Assembly (NCBI RefSeq): GCF_020687765.1
Contig: NZ_JAJEWJ010000001.1
Coordinates: 186,001 to 250,000 of the forward strand
Origin: Sphingobacterium sp. FBM7-1
Lineage (GTDB): Bacteria > Bacteroidota > Bacteroidia > Sphingobacteriales > Sphingobacteriaceae
Direction: 5' to 3'
Length of the DNA: 64,000 nt
Shown piece after piece: positions 31,038-40,448 of this stretch; the stretch's first letter is position 1, and the number at the start of each line of letters is the position of its first letter. The notes under the pieces were generated by a model. It was not told where the DNA came from and did not search any database. It worked only from the letters and a program-made list of their open reading frames with translations. The translations under genes and the position numbers were made by a program.

Positions 31038-31652
31038 CTAGAATAGACCGAACATTTTGGCTTCTATTTTTTCGATAATATGCCCGAGGTCTTCCGGTTT
31101 GTTGGCAAAGTCGAGATTGTCTTGGTCCAAAATCAATAGTTTGCCATCTGTGTAATTGCCTATCCATTTCTCATACTTGTCGTTGAGTTTGGATAGGTAA
31201 TCTAAACGGATTGCTGATTCATAATCGCGACCTCTTTTTTGGATGTTACTCACAAGCGTCGGTACGGAAGCTTTGAGGTAAATCAATAAATCAGGTGGCT
31301 TGATATAATGTACAATACTCTGAAAAATACCGCTGTAGTTTTCAAAATCGCGGGCGCTCATCAATCCCATGTCGTAGAGATTCTCGGCAAAAATATAGGC
31401 GTCTTCATAGATGGTACGATCCTGAACCATGTTGATCTGCTGATTTTGTAAGTCTACGATATGCCGAAATCGGCTATTTAAAAAGAATATCTGTAAATTA
31501 AATGCCCAGCGTTTCATATCCCCGTAGAAATCCTCCAGATAAGGGTTGTCTTCCACAGCTTCAAATTGCGGTTCAAAATTAAGATGACGCGCAATTAATT
31601 CCGTTAAGGTGGTTTTTCCGGCTCCTATATTTCCTACGATGGCTATATGCAT
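31038..31652 (-). CDS. deoxynucleoside kinase
   Basis: This 204-residue protein phosphorylates deoxynucleosides in nucleotide salvage. It has an N-terminal P-loop (IAIVGNIGAGKTTL), then an Glu-rich EAVEDNPYLEDFY, QIFFLNSRFRH, and the DRTIYEDAYIFA motif that forms part of the substrate site, followed by LIYLKASVPTLVSNIQKRGR (lid region). Fold and length fit dNK/dGK-like family members common in Bacteroidota. It is the last gene of the mazG-trpS-dnk minus-strand operon and follows trpS by two bases. Confidence 0.85.
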   Translation of the reverse strand: MHIAIVGNIGAGKTTLTELIARHLNFEPQFEAVEDNPYLEDFYGDMKRWAFNLQIFFLNSRFRHIVDLQNQQINMVQDRTIYEDAYIFAENLYDMGLMSARDFENYSGIFQSIVHYIKPPDLLIYLKASVPTLVSNIQKRGRDYESAIRLDYLSKLNDKYEKWIGNYTDGKLLILDQDNLDFANKPEDLGHIIEKIEAKMFGLF

Positions 31653-31654
31653 AG

Positions 31655-32653
31655 TTACAATTTTTTTATTCCAATGATTTCCCTGACTTCCTGTATAGTT
31701 TTCCGTGCGCTTTCACTTGCTTTCTCTGCACCTAACCGAATGACTTTTTTAACGTATTCATCGTCATTGGAGATTTCCTGAATCCGCGAACGGACAGGTT
31801 CCGTGGCAGTGATGATATCTTCAGCGAGCTGCTTTTTGAAATCGCCATAACGTATTTCACAACGGTTGTATAAATCGTCGAAATGTTGCAATGTATCGGG
31901 GGTGGACACGACTTTCATCAAATCAAATAGATTCTGAATGGGTTCCGGTTTTGCTTGATTCATAGCAGTAGGCCCCGCATCGGATACGGCCCGCTTTACC
32001 TTTTTGAGGATCACCTCCGGCGTATCACTCAGGTATACGCAGCTGGCTTCGCCATTCGATTTCCCCATCTTCCCGTTTCCGTCTAGTCCCGGAATTTTAA
32101 CTAATTTATCGCTGTAAGAGAAAGCAAAAGCTTCCTTGAAATAGTCGACATTATACAGTCTGTTAAAGCGGTTACCAAATGTGCGCGTCATTTCTAAGTG
32201 CTGTTCCTGGTCTTTTCCAACCGGAACTTTGGTGCCGTGATGAAGCAAGATATCACAGGCCATTAAGACGGGGTAGGTCAACAAGCCGGCATTCACATTG
32301 TCCGGATTGGCGCGAACTTTATCTTTAAACGCCGTCGCTCTTTCCAGCTCGCCCAAATAGGCATTCATGTTCATGTATAAGTAGAGCTCCGCCACTTCCG
32401 GAACATCCGATTGTACATAAATCGTGGATTGTTCAGGGTCGATACCGGCTGCTAGGTATTCGACCACCACTTCTCTTACCGTACGATTTAAGTGTTCAGG
32501 GGTAGGATGCGTCGTCAAGGAATGCAAGTCTGCTATAAAGAAGAAGCAGTTGTATTCGTGCTGCATTTTGACGAAATTACTCAACGCTCCGTAGTAGTTG
32601 CCCAAATGTAATTTACCGGTACTTCTAATACCGCTAACAACAGTTTCTTTCAT
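31655..32653 (-). CDS. trpS: tryptophan--tRNA ligase
   Basis: This 332-residue class I aminoacyl-tRNA synthetase charges tRNA-Trp. The signature motifs are present: the HIGH-type KLHLGNYYGAL (residues 14-24) and a KMSKS variant, KMGKS, near residue 195. NVNAGLLTYPVLMACDILLH and the conserved KVPVGKDQEQHLEMTR lie between. The C-terminal third is the helical anticodon-binding domain. Length is normal for bacterial TrpS. It is in an operon between mazG and the deoxynucleoside kinase. Confidence 0.95.
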   Translation of the reverse strand: MKETVVSGIRSTGKLHLGNYYGALSNFVKMQHEYNCFFFIADLHSLTTHPTPEHLNRTVREVVVEYLAAGIDPEQSTIYVQSDVPEVAELYLYMNMNAYLGELERATAFKDKVRANPDNVNAGLLTYPVLMACDILLHHGTKVPVGKDQEQHLEMTRTFGNRFNRLYNVDYFKEAFAFSYSDKLVKIPGLDGNGKMGKSNGEASCVYLSDTPEVILKKVKRAVSDAGPTAMNQAKPEPIQNLFDLMKVVSTPDTLQHFDDLYNRCEIRYGDFKKQLAEDIITATEPVRSRIQEISNDDEYVKKVIRLGAEKASESARKTIQEVREIIGIKKL

Positions 32654-32702
32654 GTCGCGAATTTACGGATTAATTGCTAATTAAAAAGGATTGAGAGTTC
32701 AG

Positions 32703-33506
32703 CTATAGTTTTTTCGCCTCGTTCCAATAAACATCCATTTCGGCCAATGTCATGTCTTTCAAATCCTGTCCTTTTTCGTTTGCCCGCTTTTCCAGATGAC
32801 TAAAGCGCTTGATGAATTTGGTATTAGTACGTTCTAACGCGTTCTCGGGGTTGATGCCTAGATGTCGCGCGTAATTAATGAGCGAAAATAGGAGGTCGCC
32901 AAACTCGGCTTCGGCTTTCTCCTGATCGACGGCAACCGTGTCTGTCAAGTTAAATTCGTTTTTAAACTCGGCTAACTCTTCCTCAACCTTTGCCCATACT
33001 TCCGCCTTGTCGTCCCAATCAAAGCCCACGCCACGCACTTTGTCCTGTATCCGGTAAGCTTTTACTAGTGCGGGTAAGCCTTTGGGAACGCCCGATAATA
33101 CGGACTTATTGCCTTCTTTTAGTTTGATGGATTCCCAGTTGTTTTTTACATCTTCCTCATTTTCCACCTGAGTATCGGCATAGATATGGGGGTGTCGGAC
33201 CACGAGTTTATCGCAGATAGCATTCAGGACGTCTACTACGTTGAATTGCTGCTGTTCGTCGGCAATTTTTGCGTAAAAAAGTAAATGTAGCATCACATCG
33301 CCCAGTTCTTTTTTTATTTCCTGATAGTCTTTTTCCAAGATCGCATCGGTCAGTTCGTATAACTCTTCTATCGTTAGAAGCCGTAAAGAATCCATTGTTT
33401 GTTTGCGGTCCCAGGGACAAGCTATGCGGAGGGTATCTAGAATGCTGATCAACCTTTCAAAGGCTTTTCCGGGTGTGTATTGGGGTTCGGGTATGGGATA
33501 TGCCAT
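32703..33506 (-). CDS. mazG: nucleoside triphosphate pyrophosphohydrolase MazG
   Basis: This 267-residue protein breaks nucleoside triphosphates, including damaged ones, to monophosphate and pyrophosphate. It has two MazG domains: the first has LTIEELYELTDAILEKDY.EIKKELGDVMLHLLFYAKIA, the second has KVEEELAEFKNEF and EAEFGDLLFSLINYARHL. Both carry the EExxE-12-28-ExxD metal-binding pattern, and the KYG.LRDVVGR-type linkers are as expected (RIQDKVRGVGFDWDD). The start at 33506 gives MAYPIPEPQYTPGKAFERL. It heads the mazG-trpS-dnk operon. Confidence 0.95.
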   Translation of the reverse strand: MAYPIPEPQYTPGKAFERLISILDTLRIACPWDRKQTMDSLRLLTIEELYELTDAILEKDYQEIKKELGDVMLHLLFYAKIADEQQQFNVVDVLNAICDKLVVRHPHIYADTQVENEEDVKNNWESIKLKEGNKSVLSGVPKGLPALVKAYRIQDKVRGVGFDWDDKAEVWAKVEEELAEFKNEFNLTDTVAVDQEKAEAEFGDLLFSLINYARHLGINPENALERTNTKFIKRFSHLEKRANEKGQDLKDMTLAEMDVYWNEAKKL

Positions 33507-33645
33507 AGTTATTATCTACCTATTTATCGAAGCTGTTTTATCAAAGTTATTCAAAGCTAGCCAAAAAAAGCGAAAACAGAACAGCCCGTTAGCGTGTTAT
33601 CTTATTGAACTTGTATGAATCAAAAACAGACAAAGAATATATATT

Positions 33646-33957
33646 ATGGATACAAAACACAATTACGAGACGACCGATGTCGCGTTGGCCAGATTAAAAG
33701 AAATGGGATATGACGTAGATTTTAACGTGGAATTTGATGAGATCCTTGCCGATGCAGAAAATTATCAGATTGATTATCTCTATCGTTACGAAGGTCCGTC
33801 GAATCCCGCGGATGAATCCACCGTGTATGGTATTTCGAATGCACATAATGGTAAAAAAGGCGTATTTGTTGCCGGAAATTTATCTTTGATAGAAGGCAAA
33901 AAACGGGATATTATATTAGCACTGGAAATTAAATATAAAACCGGACGGCACGCTTAA
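33646..33957 (+). CDS. conserved small Bacteroidota protein
   Basis: This 103-residue protein belongs to a small Bacteroidota family whose members look like YETTDVALARLKEMGYDVDFN at the start and DESTVYGISNAHNGKKGVFVAG later. Database entries of this sort are sometimes called phosphoribosylpyrophosphate synthetase, but the protein is far too short to hold that fold and I see no PRPP motif. Function is unknown. It stands 25 bases before the Crp-like regulator and may share its transcript. Confidence 0.6.
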   Translation: MDTKHNYETTDVALARLKEMGYDVDFNVEFDEILADAENYQIDYLYRYEGPSNPADESTVYGISNAHNGKKGVFVAGNLSLIEGKKRDIILALEIKYKTGRHA

Positions 33958-33982
33958 TTTAAAAAAAATGTTACTTTAGGGA

Positions 33983-34543
33983 ATGCAATTAATTCCCTAT
34001 CTAAAAACTACATTCGGGTTATCCGATGATTTGTTAGAACATCTTGGACAAGTTTCAATCACAAAATCTTATGTGAAGAAAGATATTATTCTAGATGCGG
34101 GACATTATTCGCGTAATATCTTTTTCATTGAGAAAGGGCTTGTCCGGATGTTTTATCATAAATCAGGTAAAGTTGTTACGCATTATTTTTTTGCGGAGCA
34201 TACTTTTGCAGCGGGTACAGAAAGTGTATTCTATCACAAAAAATCTATCTATGGTATCGAAGCGCTTGAGCCTTCGACCATTACGTTAATCCCGTTTGAT
34301 GCCATAGAAAGGTTAGCATCCCACTCTATAGCAATGAGCAGGCTCATACAAGAAATTTTATTACAAGCATTGATTGGATTCTCCAGCCGCCTGCAGAGTC
34401 TGCAATTTGAAACAGCACAAGAGCGTTATCAACAATTAATGGAGCAGCACCCTAATATACTCTTGCGTGCGCCATTAGGAGATATCGCTTCTTATTTGGG
34501 AATTTCTCAACAAACGCTCAGCGTCATTAGAGCACAGCGTTAG
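33983..34543 (+). CDS. Crp/Fnr-family transcriptional regulator
   Basis: This 186-residue protein has an N-terminal cyclic-nucleotide-binding-like beta roll (KDIILDAGHYSRNIFFIEKGLVRMFYHKSGKVVTHYFF) and a long dimer helix. A short winged-helix region follows at the end (RAPLGDIASYLGISQQTLSVIRAQR), where DIASYLGIS is the HTH. There are no Fnr-like cysteines. In this Bacteroidota subgroup ligand binding is often lost. It lies upstream of the TolC-HlyD-ABC exporter and probably controls it; the gap before tolC is 94 bases and holds no clear operator that I can define. Confidence 0.8.
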   Translation: MQLIPYLKTTFGLSDDLLEHLGQVSITKSYVKKDIILDAGHYSRNIFFIEKGLVRMFYHKSGKVVTHYFFAEHTFAAGTESVFYHKKSIYGIEALEPSTITLIPFDAIERLASHSIAMSRLIQEILLQALIGFSSRLQSLQFETAQERYQQLMEQHPNILLRAPLGDIASYLGISQQTLSVIRAQR

Positions 34544-34637
34544 CTTGGTATCGAGTGTCAACCATTTTTTTAAGATATCTTAAAAAAAGCAAACCGAATT
34601 AACCAGATATTTGTTTCGCAATAAATAGGTAAAGATT

Positions 34638-36026
34638 ATGAACAAAAAATGGATATGGATTTTTACATTGTTTAGCGGAGTTCTCCAGCAGACAGGAAAA
34701 GCACAATCCACTATTGATCCTAGAGTCAAAGAAATAATCCAACAGTCATTCCAAAACAATAAGGATTTGCAACTCAAAAACTATGAGGTTGATAAAGCCA
34801 ACCTGGAAGCAGAGGGTGTGAAAGCTAATAAACTACCCCATGTATCAGCAACAGGCTTGTATGGTTTTATGTACAACAATGGGAGCCTTGATATTCCTAC
34901 ACTCAATCTGCCGGTATTAAATCTAGGGCTATTTGACGGGGCGACAGATTTTAATCTTAGATCACAAGCTGCATATGGGGGTGTATCTGTAAGACAAGTT
35001 ATTTTTTCGGGATTGCAGATCCCCAATGGCGAACGTGCACTCCAAGAAAAGGCGCGGGCACAAGGGTATCTAGCCGAAGCGGGAAAAGAGGGAATGGCAA
35101 AGGAGATTGCGTCTACGTTCGATCAGCTGATGTTGTTGAACGAGGTTGATAAACTGATTGTAGATTCCGAACGGAGGTTGACAAAGGAACAGGAAAAAGT
35201 GAATAAGGCCATCGAAAATGGATTGGCTATACCATATGATCGGGATAAACTTAAACTTGCTCTGTTGGAATTGGAAGAAAAAAAGGTGGAGTTAGCTGGA
35301 AATCGTGCGTTACTGGTCAAAAAAATACAACAGGAAACAGGTTTGTCGACATCAGCAGTAGAAGAGGTATTGTATAATCTTTCGCCCATCTATCTATCGG
35401 ATGTACCAACGGGAGTGGAGGAGCGTTCCGAATTAAAAGCGTTGGATGCGTCATCTAAAGCTTATGAATATCTGTATAAAAAAGAAAAAGGGGCGTCACT
35501 GCCGACGGTTTTTGCTTTCGGCTCAGCGAGCTATTTGAATCTTCATAACACTAATTTAACCATTAAAGACAGACCCGTAGTAGGTGATATCAATCTTTCC
35601 ACCAACTATCTAAAAGGTAGACCTAACTTTATGGTTGGCGTGGGGGTGAGATGGGATATCTTTAACGGTGGGGAGCACCGAAATAAGGTAAAGCAAGTAC
35701 AATTAGATCTAGCCATCAATGAAACGAAGCTTCTTGACGCAACGGAAAAATTAAATCTGTTGCTGGATAAAAACAAAGTCAGTTATACCACTAGCAATCA
35801 AAAATTGAAAGTCGGTGACCAGCAGGTAAAAGTTGCCCAAAATAATTTGAAGATGGCTTCGAAGCAATATGAAGCTGGTTTGATTGACGTAACGGAACTG
35901 TTGGCAACCGAAAATGAATGGTATAAAGTCAATCTTAATTTTTACAGCCATGTTTTGCAGCAACGTGCAGTGGCATTGGAATTATTACATACATCAGGAA
36001 AACTATTACAAACCATATACGAATAG
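34638..36026 (+). CDS. TolC-family outer membrane efflux protein
   Basis: This 462-residue protein has a signal peptide (WIWIFTLFSGVLQQTGKAQS) and the two-repeat layout of TolC-like channels, with long coiled coils (EKEQEKVNKAIENGLAIPYDR, LATENEWYKVNLNFYSHVLQQ) and outer-membrane strands between (GVGVRWDIFNGGEHRNKV). It forms the outer-membrane channel of a three-part exporter. The following HlyD adaptor (2 bases away) and ABC-2 permease genes complete the envelope path. Length is normal for the family. Confidence 0.85.
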   Translation: MNKKWIWIFTLFSGVLQQTGKAQSTIDPRVKEIIQQSFQNNKDLQLKNYEVDKANLEAEGVKANKLPHVSATGLYGFMYNNGSLDIPTLNLPVLNLGLFDGATDFNLRSQAAYGGVSVRQVIFSGLQIPNGERALQEKARAQGYLAEAGKEGMAKEIASTFDQLMLLNEVDKLIVDSERRLTKEQEKVNKAIENGLAIPYDRDKLKLALLELEEKKVELAGNRALLVKKIQQETGLSTSAVEEVLYNLSPIYLSDVPTGVEERSELKALDASSKAYEYLYKKEKGASLPTVFAFGSASYLNLHNTNLTIKDRPVVGDINLSTNYLKGRPNFMVGVGVRWDIFNGGEHRNKVKQVQLDLAINETKLLDATEKLNLLLDKNKVSYTTSNQKLKVGDQQVKVAQNNLKMASKQYEAGLIDVTELLATENEWYKVNLNFYSHVLQQRAVALELLHTSGKLLQTIYE

Positions 36027-36028
36027 AA

Positions 36029-36985
36029 ATGAAACAGTTGTACCTTATACCCTTTGCTTTCTTGTTTTTTGCTTGCAAAAATGAAGTTCGGGAGAAGCCT
36101 CTGGAAGGAAAAGTAGAACGTGAACAAATAACGGTTGTGACAAAAGTTCCCGGAAAGGTGGCGGAAATACGTGTTCAAGAAGGAGAGTTTGTACATGCGG
36201 GAGATACGTTGGTGATATTGGATATCCCCGAAGTAGATGCAAAAGCAGAGCAGGCACAAGGAGCTCTACAATCTGCCGAAGCACAATATAATATGGCGAC
36301 AAAAGGTGCTACACGCGGCCAATTGATACAATTGCAGGCTAAGGTAGACGGATTAAAAGAGCAATATGAATTCGCCGAGAAATCTATCAATCGCTTGAAA
36401 AACTTATTGCGTGACAGTCTAGTATCGCAGCAACAATATGACGAAACGTACGCCAAATACCAAGGAGCGAAAAATCAATACCTTGCGGCGCAAGCGGAAA
36501 TGGAAGAGGCGCGGAATGGTGCTCGTTACGAGCAGCAGGTTATGGCATTAGGTCAGAAAGAGCGTGCTTTAGGGGCGGTAGCGGAAGTTAAGGTAGCTGC
36601 ACGGGAAAAATACCTTATCGCTCCGCAGGATATGAGTGTGGAGACCGTTAATTTAAACGTAGGGGAACTCGCCACTGCTGGATATGCTGTTATCAATGGT
36701 TACATTAACAATGCGACTTATTTCCGGTTTACTGTTCCTGAAAATAGAGTAGGTAAATTAAATAGAGGAAGTGAAGTTATCCTGCGCGTCCCTTATTTGG
36801 ATAATAAAGAAATCAAAGGTAGGGTAGTGGCGATGAAAGCATTGAGCTCGTATGCGAATATTTCTACGGCTTATCCGGACTATGATAACCAATTGACGGT
36901 ATTTGAGGTTAAAGTAGTGCCTCAAGATCATGCAGAGGTAAGTGATTTGTTAACAAAGACGCTGGTTGTTCTTCAAGCACCATAG
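36029..36985 (+). CDS. HlyD-family membrane fusion lipoprotein
   Basis: This 318-residue protein bridges inner-membrane transporter and TolC. It has a lipoprotein signal (MKQLYLIPFAFLFFACKNE, lipobox FFAC) rather than a membrane helix, then a biotinyl-lipoyl-like split domain (VPGKVAEIRVQEGEFVHAGDTL), a helical hairpin (QAQGALQSAEAQYNMATKGA ... RDSLVSQQQYDETYAKYQ) and a beta-barrel region (FRFTVPENRVGKLNRGSEVILRVPY). It is in an operon with the TolC-like channel and the ABC-2 permease. Confidence 0.85.
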   Translation: MKQLYLIPFAFLFFACKNEVREKPLEGKVEREQITVVTKVPGKVAEIRVQEGEFVHAGDTLVILDIPEVDAKAEQAQGALQSAEAQYNMATKGATRGQLIQLQAKVDGLKEQYEFAEKSINRLKNLLRDSLVSQQQYDETYAKYQGAKNQYLAAQAEMEEARNGARYEQQVMALGQKERALGAVAEVKVAAREKYLIAPQDMSVETVNLNVGELATAGYAVINGYINNATYFRFTVPENRVGKLNRGSEVILRVPYLDNKEIKGRVVAMKALSSYANISTAYPDYDNQLTVFEVKVVPQDHAEVSDLLTKTLVVLQAP

Positions 36986-36998
36986 AAAGGATTAGAAC

Positions 36999-38156
36999 GT
37001 GAAAAAATTTATCGAACTCATTCAACGCGAGTTTAAGCTCTTTTTCAACAACAGTGTGCTAATGATGCTCTTTATTGGCGCACCTATTCTCTATGGTGTA
37101 TTGATCGGGCATGTGTATCAACAAGGGAAAGTAACGGAAATGCCGATTATTGTTGTCGATGAGGACAGTAGTCCAATGAGCGCTACTTTTGTTGACATGA
37201 TGAACGACAACGAAAGCATCAAGGTGGTGCGTATGCTGCCATCGCTGTTTGATTCAAAGGAGATTGCTATTGAACATGATGCAACGGTTATTGTGCATAT
37301 CCCAAAGGGCTTTGCAGCAGGTGTCCAGCAAAAGCGGGTTCCGGAAGTGACCATTTTTGTGGATGGTTCCAATACCCTGACTTCAAATACAGCTGCCATG
37401 GCAGTGAATGTCTGTGCGATGACGCTCAAAGCGGGTGTACAAATAGAGACGCAGATGAAACAAGGCGTTCCTGCCAAGATTGCAGCTGAACAATACGAAC
37501 CTTTCAAAACGACCATGGTAAGGCAGAATATCCGAAGTGGTAATTACCTGTATTTTATGCTGCCGGGTGTATTGATTATTGTATTGCAACAGGTACTACT
37601 GTTGGGGTTGGCGTTATCTTTTTCCTCGGAATTTGAAAACGGTACCTTTGTCGAATTAGCGCAGAGAATGCGGAATCCCGTAGGGCTTATTTTTGTTAAA
37701 ATTATTCCTTATATCCTCATGTCCATTGGTATATTGATCTTGTATTGGGGATTTGGAAAATGGTATGAGATGCCGCTGCATGCCGACTTTTGGTGGTTTG
37801 TGTTATGTACGTTTGTCTTTATGCTAGCGGTATGTTTTATCGGTGTTTTGGTAAGCATCGTTTTGCCGTCACAATTGAAAGCCACGGAGATATTAATGGT
37901 TATCGCAACACCAGCGTTCATTTTAAGTGGTTTCACCTGGCCGTCTAGTTTGATGCCAACCTGGGTACAGCTTATTGCGGATGTCATTCCTTCTACCCAC
38001 TACCTACGCATTTTTAGAGTTATGTTTATCCAGCACGGAGAAAATTATCATACCTATAGCGGTTTAATCGCCATGGCCATTATTGCTGCAGTGTGTTTTG
38101 TTATTGCTACAGTAGTGCTGGCCGTGAAGATACGGAAAGTAAAGAGTAACCAATAA
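36999..38156 (+). CDS. ABC-2 type transporter permease
   Basis: This 385-residue protein starts with GTG 36999. It has an N-terminal membrane helix (NSVLMMLFIGAPILYGVLIG), a large periplasmic domain up to about residue 180, and five further helices in the C-terminal half (LPGVLIIVLQQVLLLGLALSF, LMSIGILILYWGF, FVLCTFVFMLAVCFIGVLVSI, ILMVIATPAFILSGFTW, AIIAAVCFVIATVVL). This is the ABC2_membrane_3 type. No ATP-binding gene is nearby, so the ATPase must be encoded elsewhere or the protein works alone. It ends the export operon, with a strong terminator over its stop. Confidence 0.85.
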   Translation: MKKFIELIQREFKLFFNNSVLMMLFIGAPILYGVLIGHVYQQGKVTEMPIIVVDEDSSPMSATFVDMMNDNESIKVVRMLPSLFDSKEIAIEHDATVIVHIPKGFAAGVQQKRVPEVTIFVDGSNTLTSNTAAMAVNVCAMTLKAGVQIETQMKQGVPAKIAAEQYEPFKTTMVRQNIRSGNYLYFMLPGVLIIVLQQVLLLGLALSFSSEFENGTFVELAQRMRNPVGLIFVKIIPYILMSIGILILYWGFGKWYEMPLHADFWWFVLCTFVFMLAVCFIGVLVSIVLPSQLKATEILMVIATPAFILSGFTWPSSLMPTWVQLIADVIPSTHYLRIFRVMFIQHGENYHTYSGLIAMAIIAAVCFVIATVVLAVKIRKVKSNQ

Positions 38157-38170
38157 CTGGTTACTCTTTA
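38140..38170. terminator. bidirectional terminator between convergent genes
   Basis: TAAAGAGTAACCA (38140-38152) and TGGTTACTCTTTA (38158-38170) are perfect inverted copies with a 5-nt loop. It covers the permease stop codon and serves the S46 peptidase gene from the other side. Confidence 0.85.
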
Positions 38171-38171
38171 C

Positions 38172-40349
38172 TTAAATTCCCATTTCCTTTAAAATAAATT
38201 GTGCATTGTCGATTTTATCGGCTATCCATAAGACGTAGCGAATATCTACACCAATGGAACGGCTATAATCTTCGCTCCAGGCAAAATCGTTTATGGTCGC
38301 ATCATAGGCACGGTCAAAGTTGACTCCGATTAATTCGCCATGGGCGTTCATAATGGGTGAGCCCGAGTTTCCTCCAGTGGTATCCATGTTATAGAGAATA
38401 TTTACCGGAACATCGTTCAAGTCTTTCTTGGCGTAAGCACCGAAATTTTTTTCGAGCCACGCGGTTTTGATACTTTCGGGATATTCATATTCCGCTAATC
38501 CGGAATTGCCTTTTTCCAACAGTCCTTTTATCGTAGTAAATGGACTCATATAAGTGGCATCGGCAGGGCTGTATCCTTTTATATTTCCAAAGGTAAGGCG
38601 GAGCGTAGAATTGGCGTCCGGAATAAAGTTTTTCGCCTGATATCGCTCTTTGACCGCTACATAGTCGCCCATTAATCTATTCAAGTTGCCTTCCCGGCGC
38701 TTTTGTTCGGCATTAAATGTTTCCCGTTCGTTGTCCAGCTCGTCCAGCATTACTAATAGGTCATCGTTATAATTCTTAAGTGATTGGATATCTTTCAATA
38801 TCGTTTGGTAGAGCAGCTCTTTGTTGTTGAGTTTGGATTTTTCTAAAACGCTAACCAAGTAATCGCCTGCTTCTGTTTTGCTCGCGAAATTTTTCTTCCC
38901 GAAGTAATTTAGTTTGTTTACTTCGTCCAGCTGATAAGCATCTTCGAACATCCGACGACCAATGTTTTTGTCGACCGTAAGGTTATAACTTCCATATATA
39001 TTGTCTAGGTATTCTCTTAGTTGATTGATGTTTAGAGCAAACACTTCTTCTTGCGCTTTAAGTCCATTTTGTTTCAAAATCGCTTCTTTGAAATCCCGTA
39101 TGGTATACGCTACGCGTAACAAGGAGACGCTGCTGTAGATATTGTTGAACCAAAGTTCTTTGGGTGCCAGGGCAAACACTGCTTGATAGTGTTCGTCTAT
39201 ATCCGCCATCAAGGTGCCGTATCTCGCCTGAAGACTGGGCTTGCTGTCGATGAACTTCCGTAGCGCCTCGTCTTCCTTTGTTTTACGATCTACCAAATCC
39301 AAATTTTGTAAACCTTTCAGTTTTCCGCGATAGTTCTTCATCACATTCGCATTGCGTTTTATGCGTGTAGCCAAGGCAAGCGCTGTTTTCGGATCTTCTT
39401 TTCCGACTATTAGCATCTGTTGATTTTGAAAGTCGTATAGTTCTGATGTATAGGGTAATAAATATTTCTGTTGATACGCAATGTACTGTGCGGGCCGGTG
39501 CCGAAACGTTCTGCCCGGATAGCCTAGTATAAAGACGAAATCATTTTCGTTGACGCCTTTGGGATTTACTTTGAGATGCTTTTTCGGTTGGTAAGGCACG
39601 TTCTCTTTGGCATATTTTGCAGTGGAGCCGTCTGGTGCAACATAAGCGCGCAGAAAGGAAAAGTCACCAGTGTGCCGTGGCCAAACCCAATTGTCGGTCT
39701 CTCCGCCAAACTCTCCGATATCTTGCCTCGGGACATATACCAGACGTACGTCTTCGATAGTCTGGTAGTGGAAAAGCACATAGCTTTTTCCGATAAACAT
39801 CTCCGATACCTCGGCTTTAATGGTAGGGTCCGCTGCTTCGGCACGTTTAGCAATTTCTGCGCGTTTTTTGTTGATAATATTTATACGCTCTGCTGGATCG
39901 CTAACCGAAGTGACGGCATTTAGGATTTCTTCAGATACGTCTTCGTAAGATTTTGTAATTCTTATGGTTAATCCCTGCGCTTCAATCTCCTGCTCCCGGG
40001 TGTTGGCCACAAAGCCATTCTTCAGGTAGTTGAATTCGGGCGAACTCGCTAGTTGTACTGCGCTAAAGGCGCAATGGTGATTCGTAATAATGAGTCCGTT
40101 AGGCGAAACAAAGGAACCCGAGCAGCCACTTACTTGGACCAGGGCGTCAACTAATCCAATCTGACCGGGATTATAAATATCTTTCTCCGCTATTTTTAAT
40201 CCGGCTTTTTTTAAGCCTGCCCGATTCAGTTCGCTTAGGGGGAACATGCCCTCGTCGGGAATGGAGGCTGAAAAATTAAATACACTCGCCGCCAATAAAA
40301 GCGTACACAATAGGCCGCCTTTTAATTTTATATTCATCATACACTTCAA
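38172..40349 (-). CDS. S46 dipeptidyl-peptidase, DPP11-like specificity
   Basis: This 725-residue protein has a signal peptide (IKLKGGLLCTLLLAASVFNF) and the S46 catalytic triad: His (GLIITNHHCAF, about residue 90), Asp (FGGETDNWVWPRHTGDFSF) and Ser662 (GGNSGSP). S46 enzymes free dipeptides from protein N-termini in the periplasm. Eighteen residues after the Ser is an Arg (GVNFDRAYDA), the place equivalent to Arg673 in DPP11, which favours Asp or Glu at the second position of the substrate; DPP7 has a Gly there. Start could also be at 40337 (MMNIKLK). Confidence 0.9.
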   Translation of the reverse strand: MKCMMNIKLKGGLLCTLLLAASVFNFSASIPDEGMFPLSELNRAGLKKAGLKIAEKDIYNPGQIGLVDALVQVSGCSGSFVSPNGLIITNHHCAFSAVQLASSPEFNYLKNGFVANTREQEIEAQGLTIRITKSYEDVSEEILNAVTSVSDPAERINIINKKRAEIAKRAEAADPTIKAEVSEMFIGKSYVLFHYQTIEDVRLVYVPRQDIGEFGGETDNWVWPRHTGDFSFLRAYVAPDGSTAKYAKENVPYQPKKHLKVNPKGVNENDFVFILGYPGRTFRHRPAQYIAYQQKYLLPYTSELYDFQNQQMLIVGKEDPKTALALATRIKRNANVMKNYRGKLKGLQNLDLVDRKTKEDEALRKFIDSKPSLQARYGTLMADIDEHYQAVFALAPKELWFNNIYSSVSLLRVAYTIRDFKEAILKQNGLKAQEEVFALNINQLREYLDNIYGSYNLTVDKNIGRRMFEDAYQLDEVNKLNYFGKKNFASKTEAGDYLVSVLEKSKLNNKELLYQTILKDIQSLKNYNDDLLVMLDELDNERETFNAEQKRREGNLNRLMGDYVAVKERYQAKNFIPDANSTLRLTFGNIKGYSPADATYMSPFTTIKGLLEKGNSGLAEYEYPESIKTAWLEKNFGAYAKKDLNDVPVNILYNMDTTGGNSGSPIMNAHGELIGVNFDRAYDATINDFAWSEDYSRSIGVDIRYVLWIADKIDNAQFILKEMGI

Positions 40350-40421
40350 ATTTAGCGTGATTCAAAGTTAAGAAAGTTTTCTAACTTGGGATAAATCAAT
40401 AGCAGGGCAACGGGAAATTAT

Positions 40422-40429
40422 TACCTTTG
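40422..40429 (+). promoter_or_regulatory. -7 box of the oxyR promoter
   Basis: TACCTTTG stands 19 bases before ATG 40449. No clear TTG lies at the right distance, so activation by a regulator (possibly OxyR itself) is plausible. Confidence 0.4.
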
Positions 40430-40448
40430 AATAGTTAAAGTTGATCGA

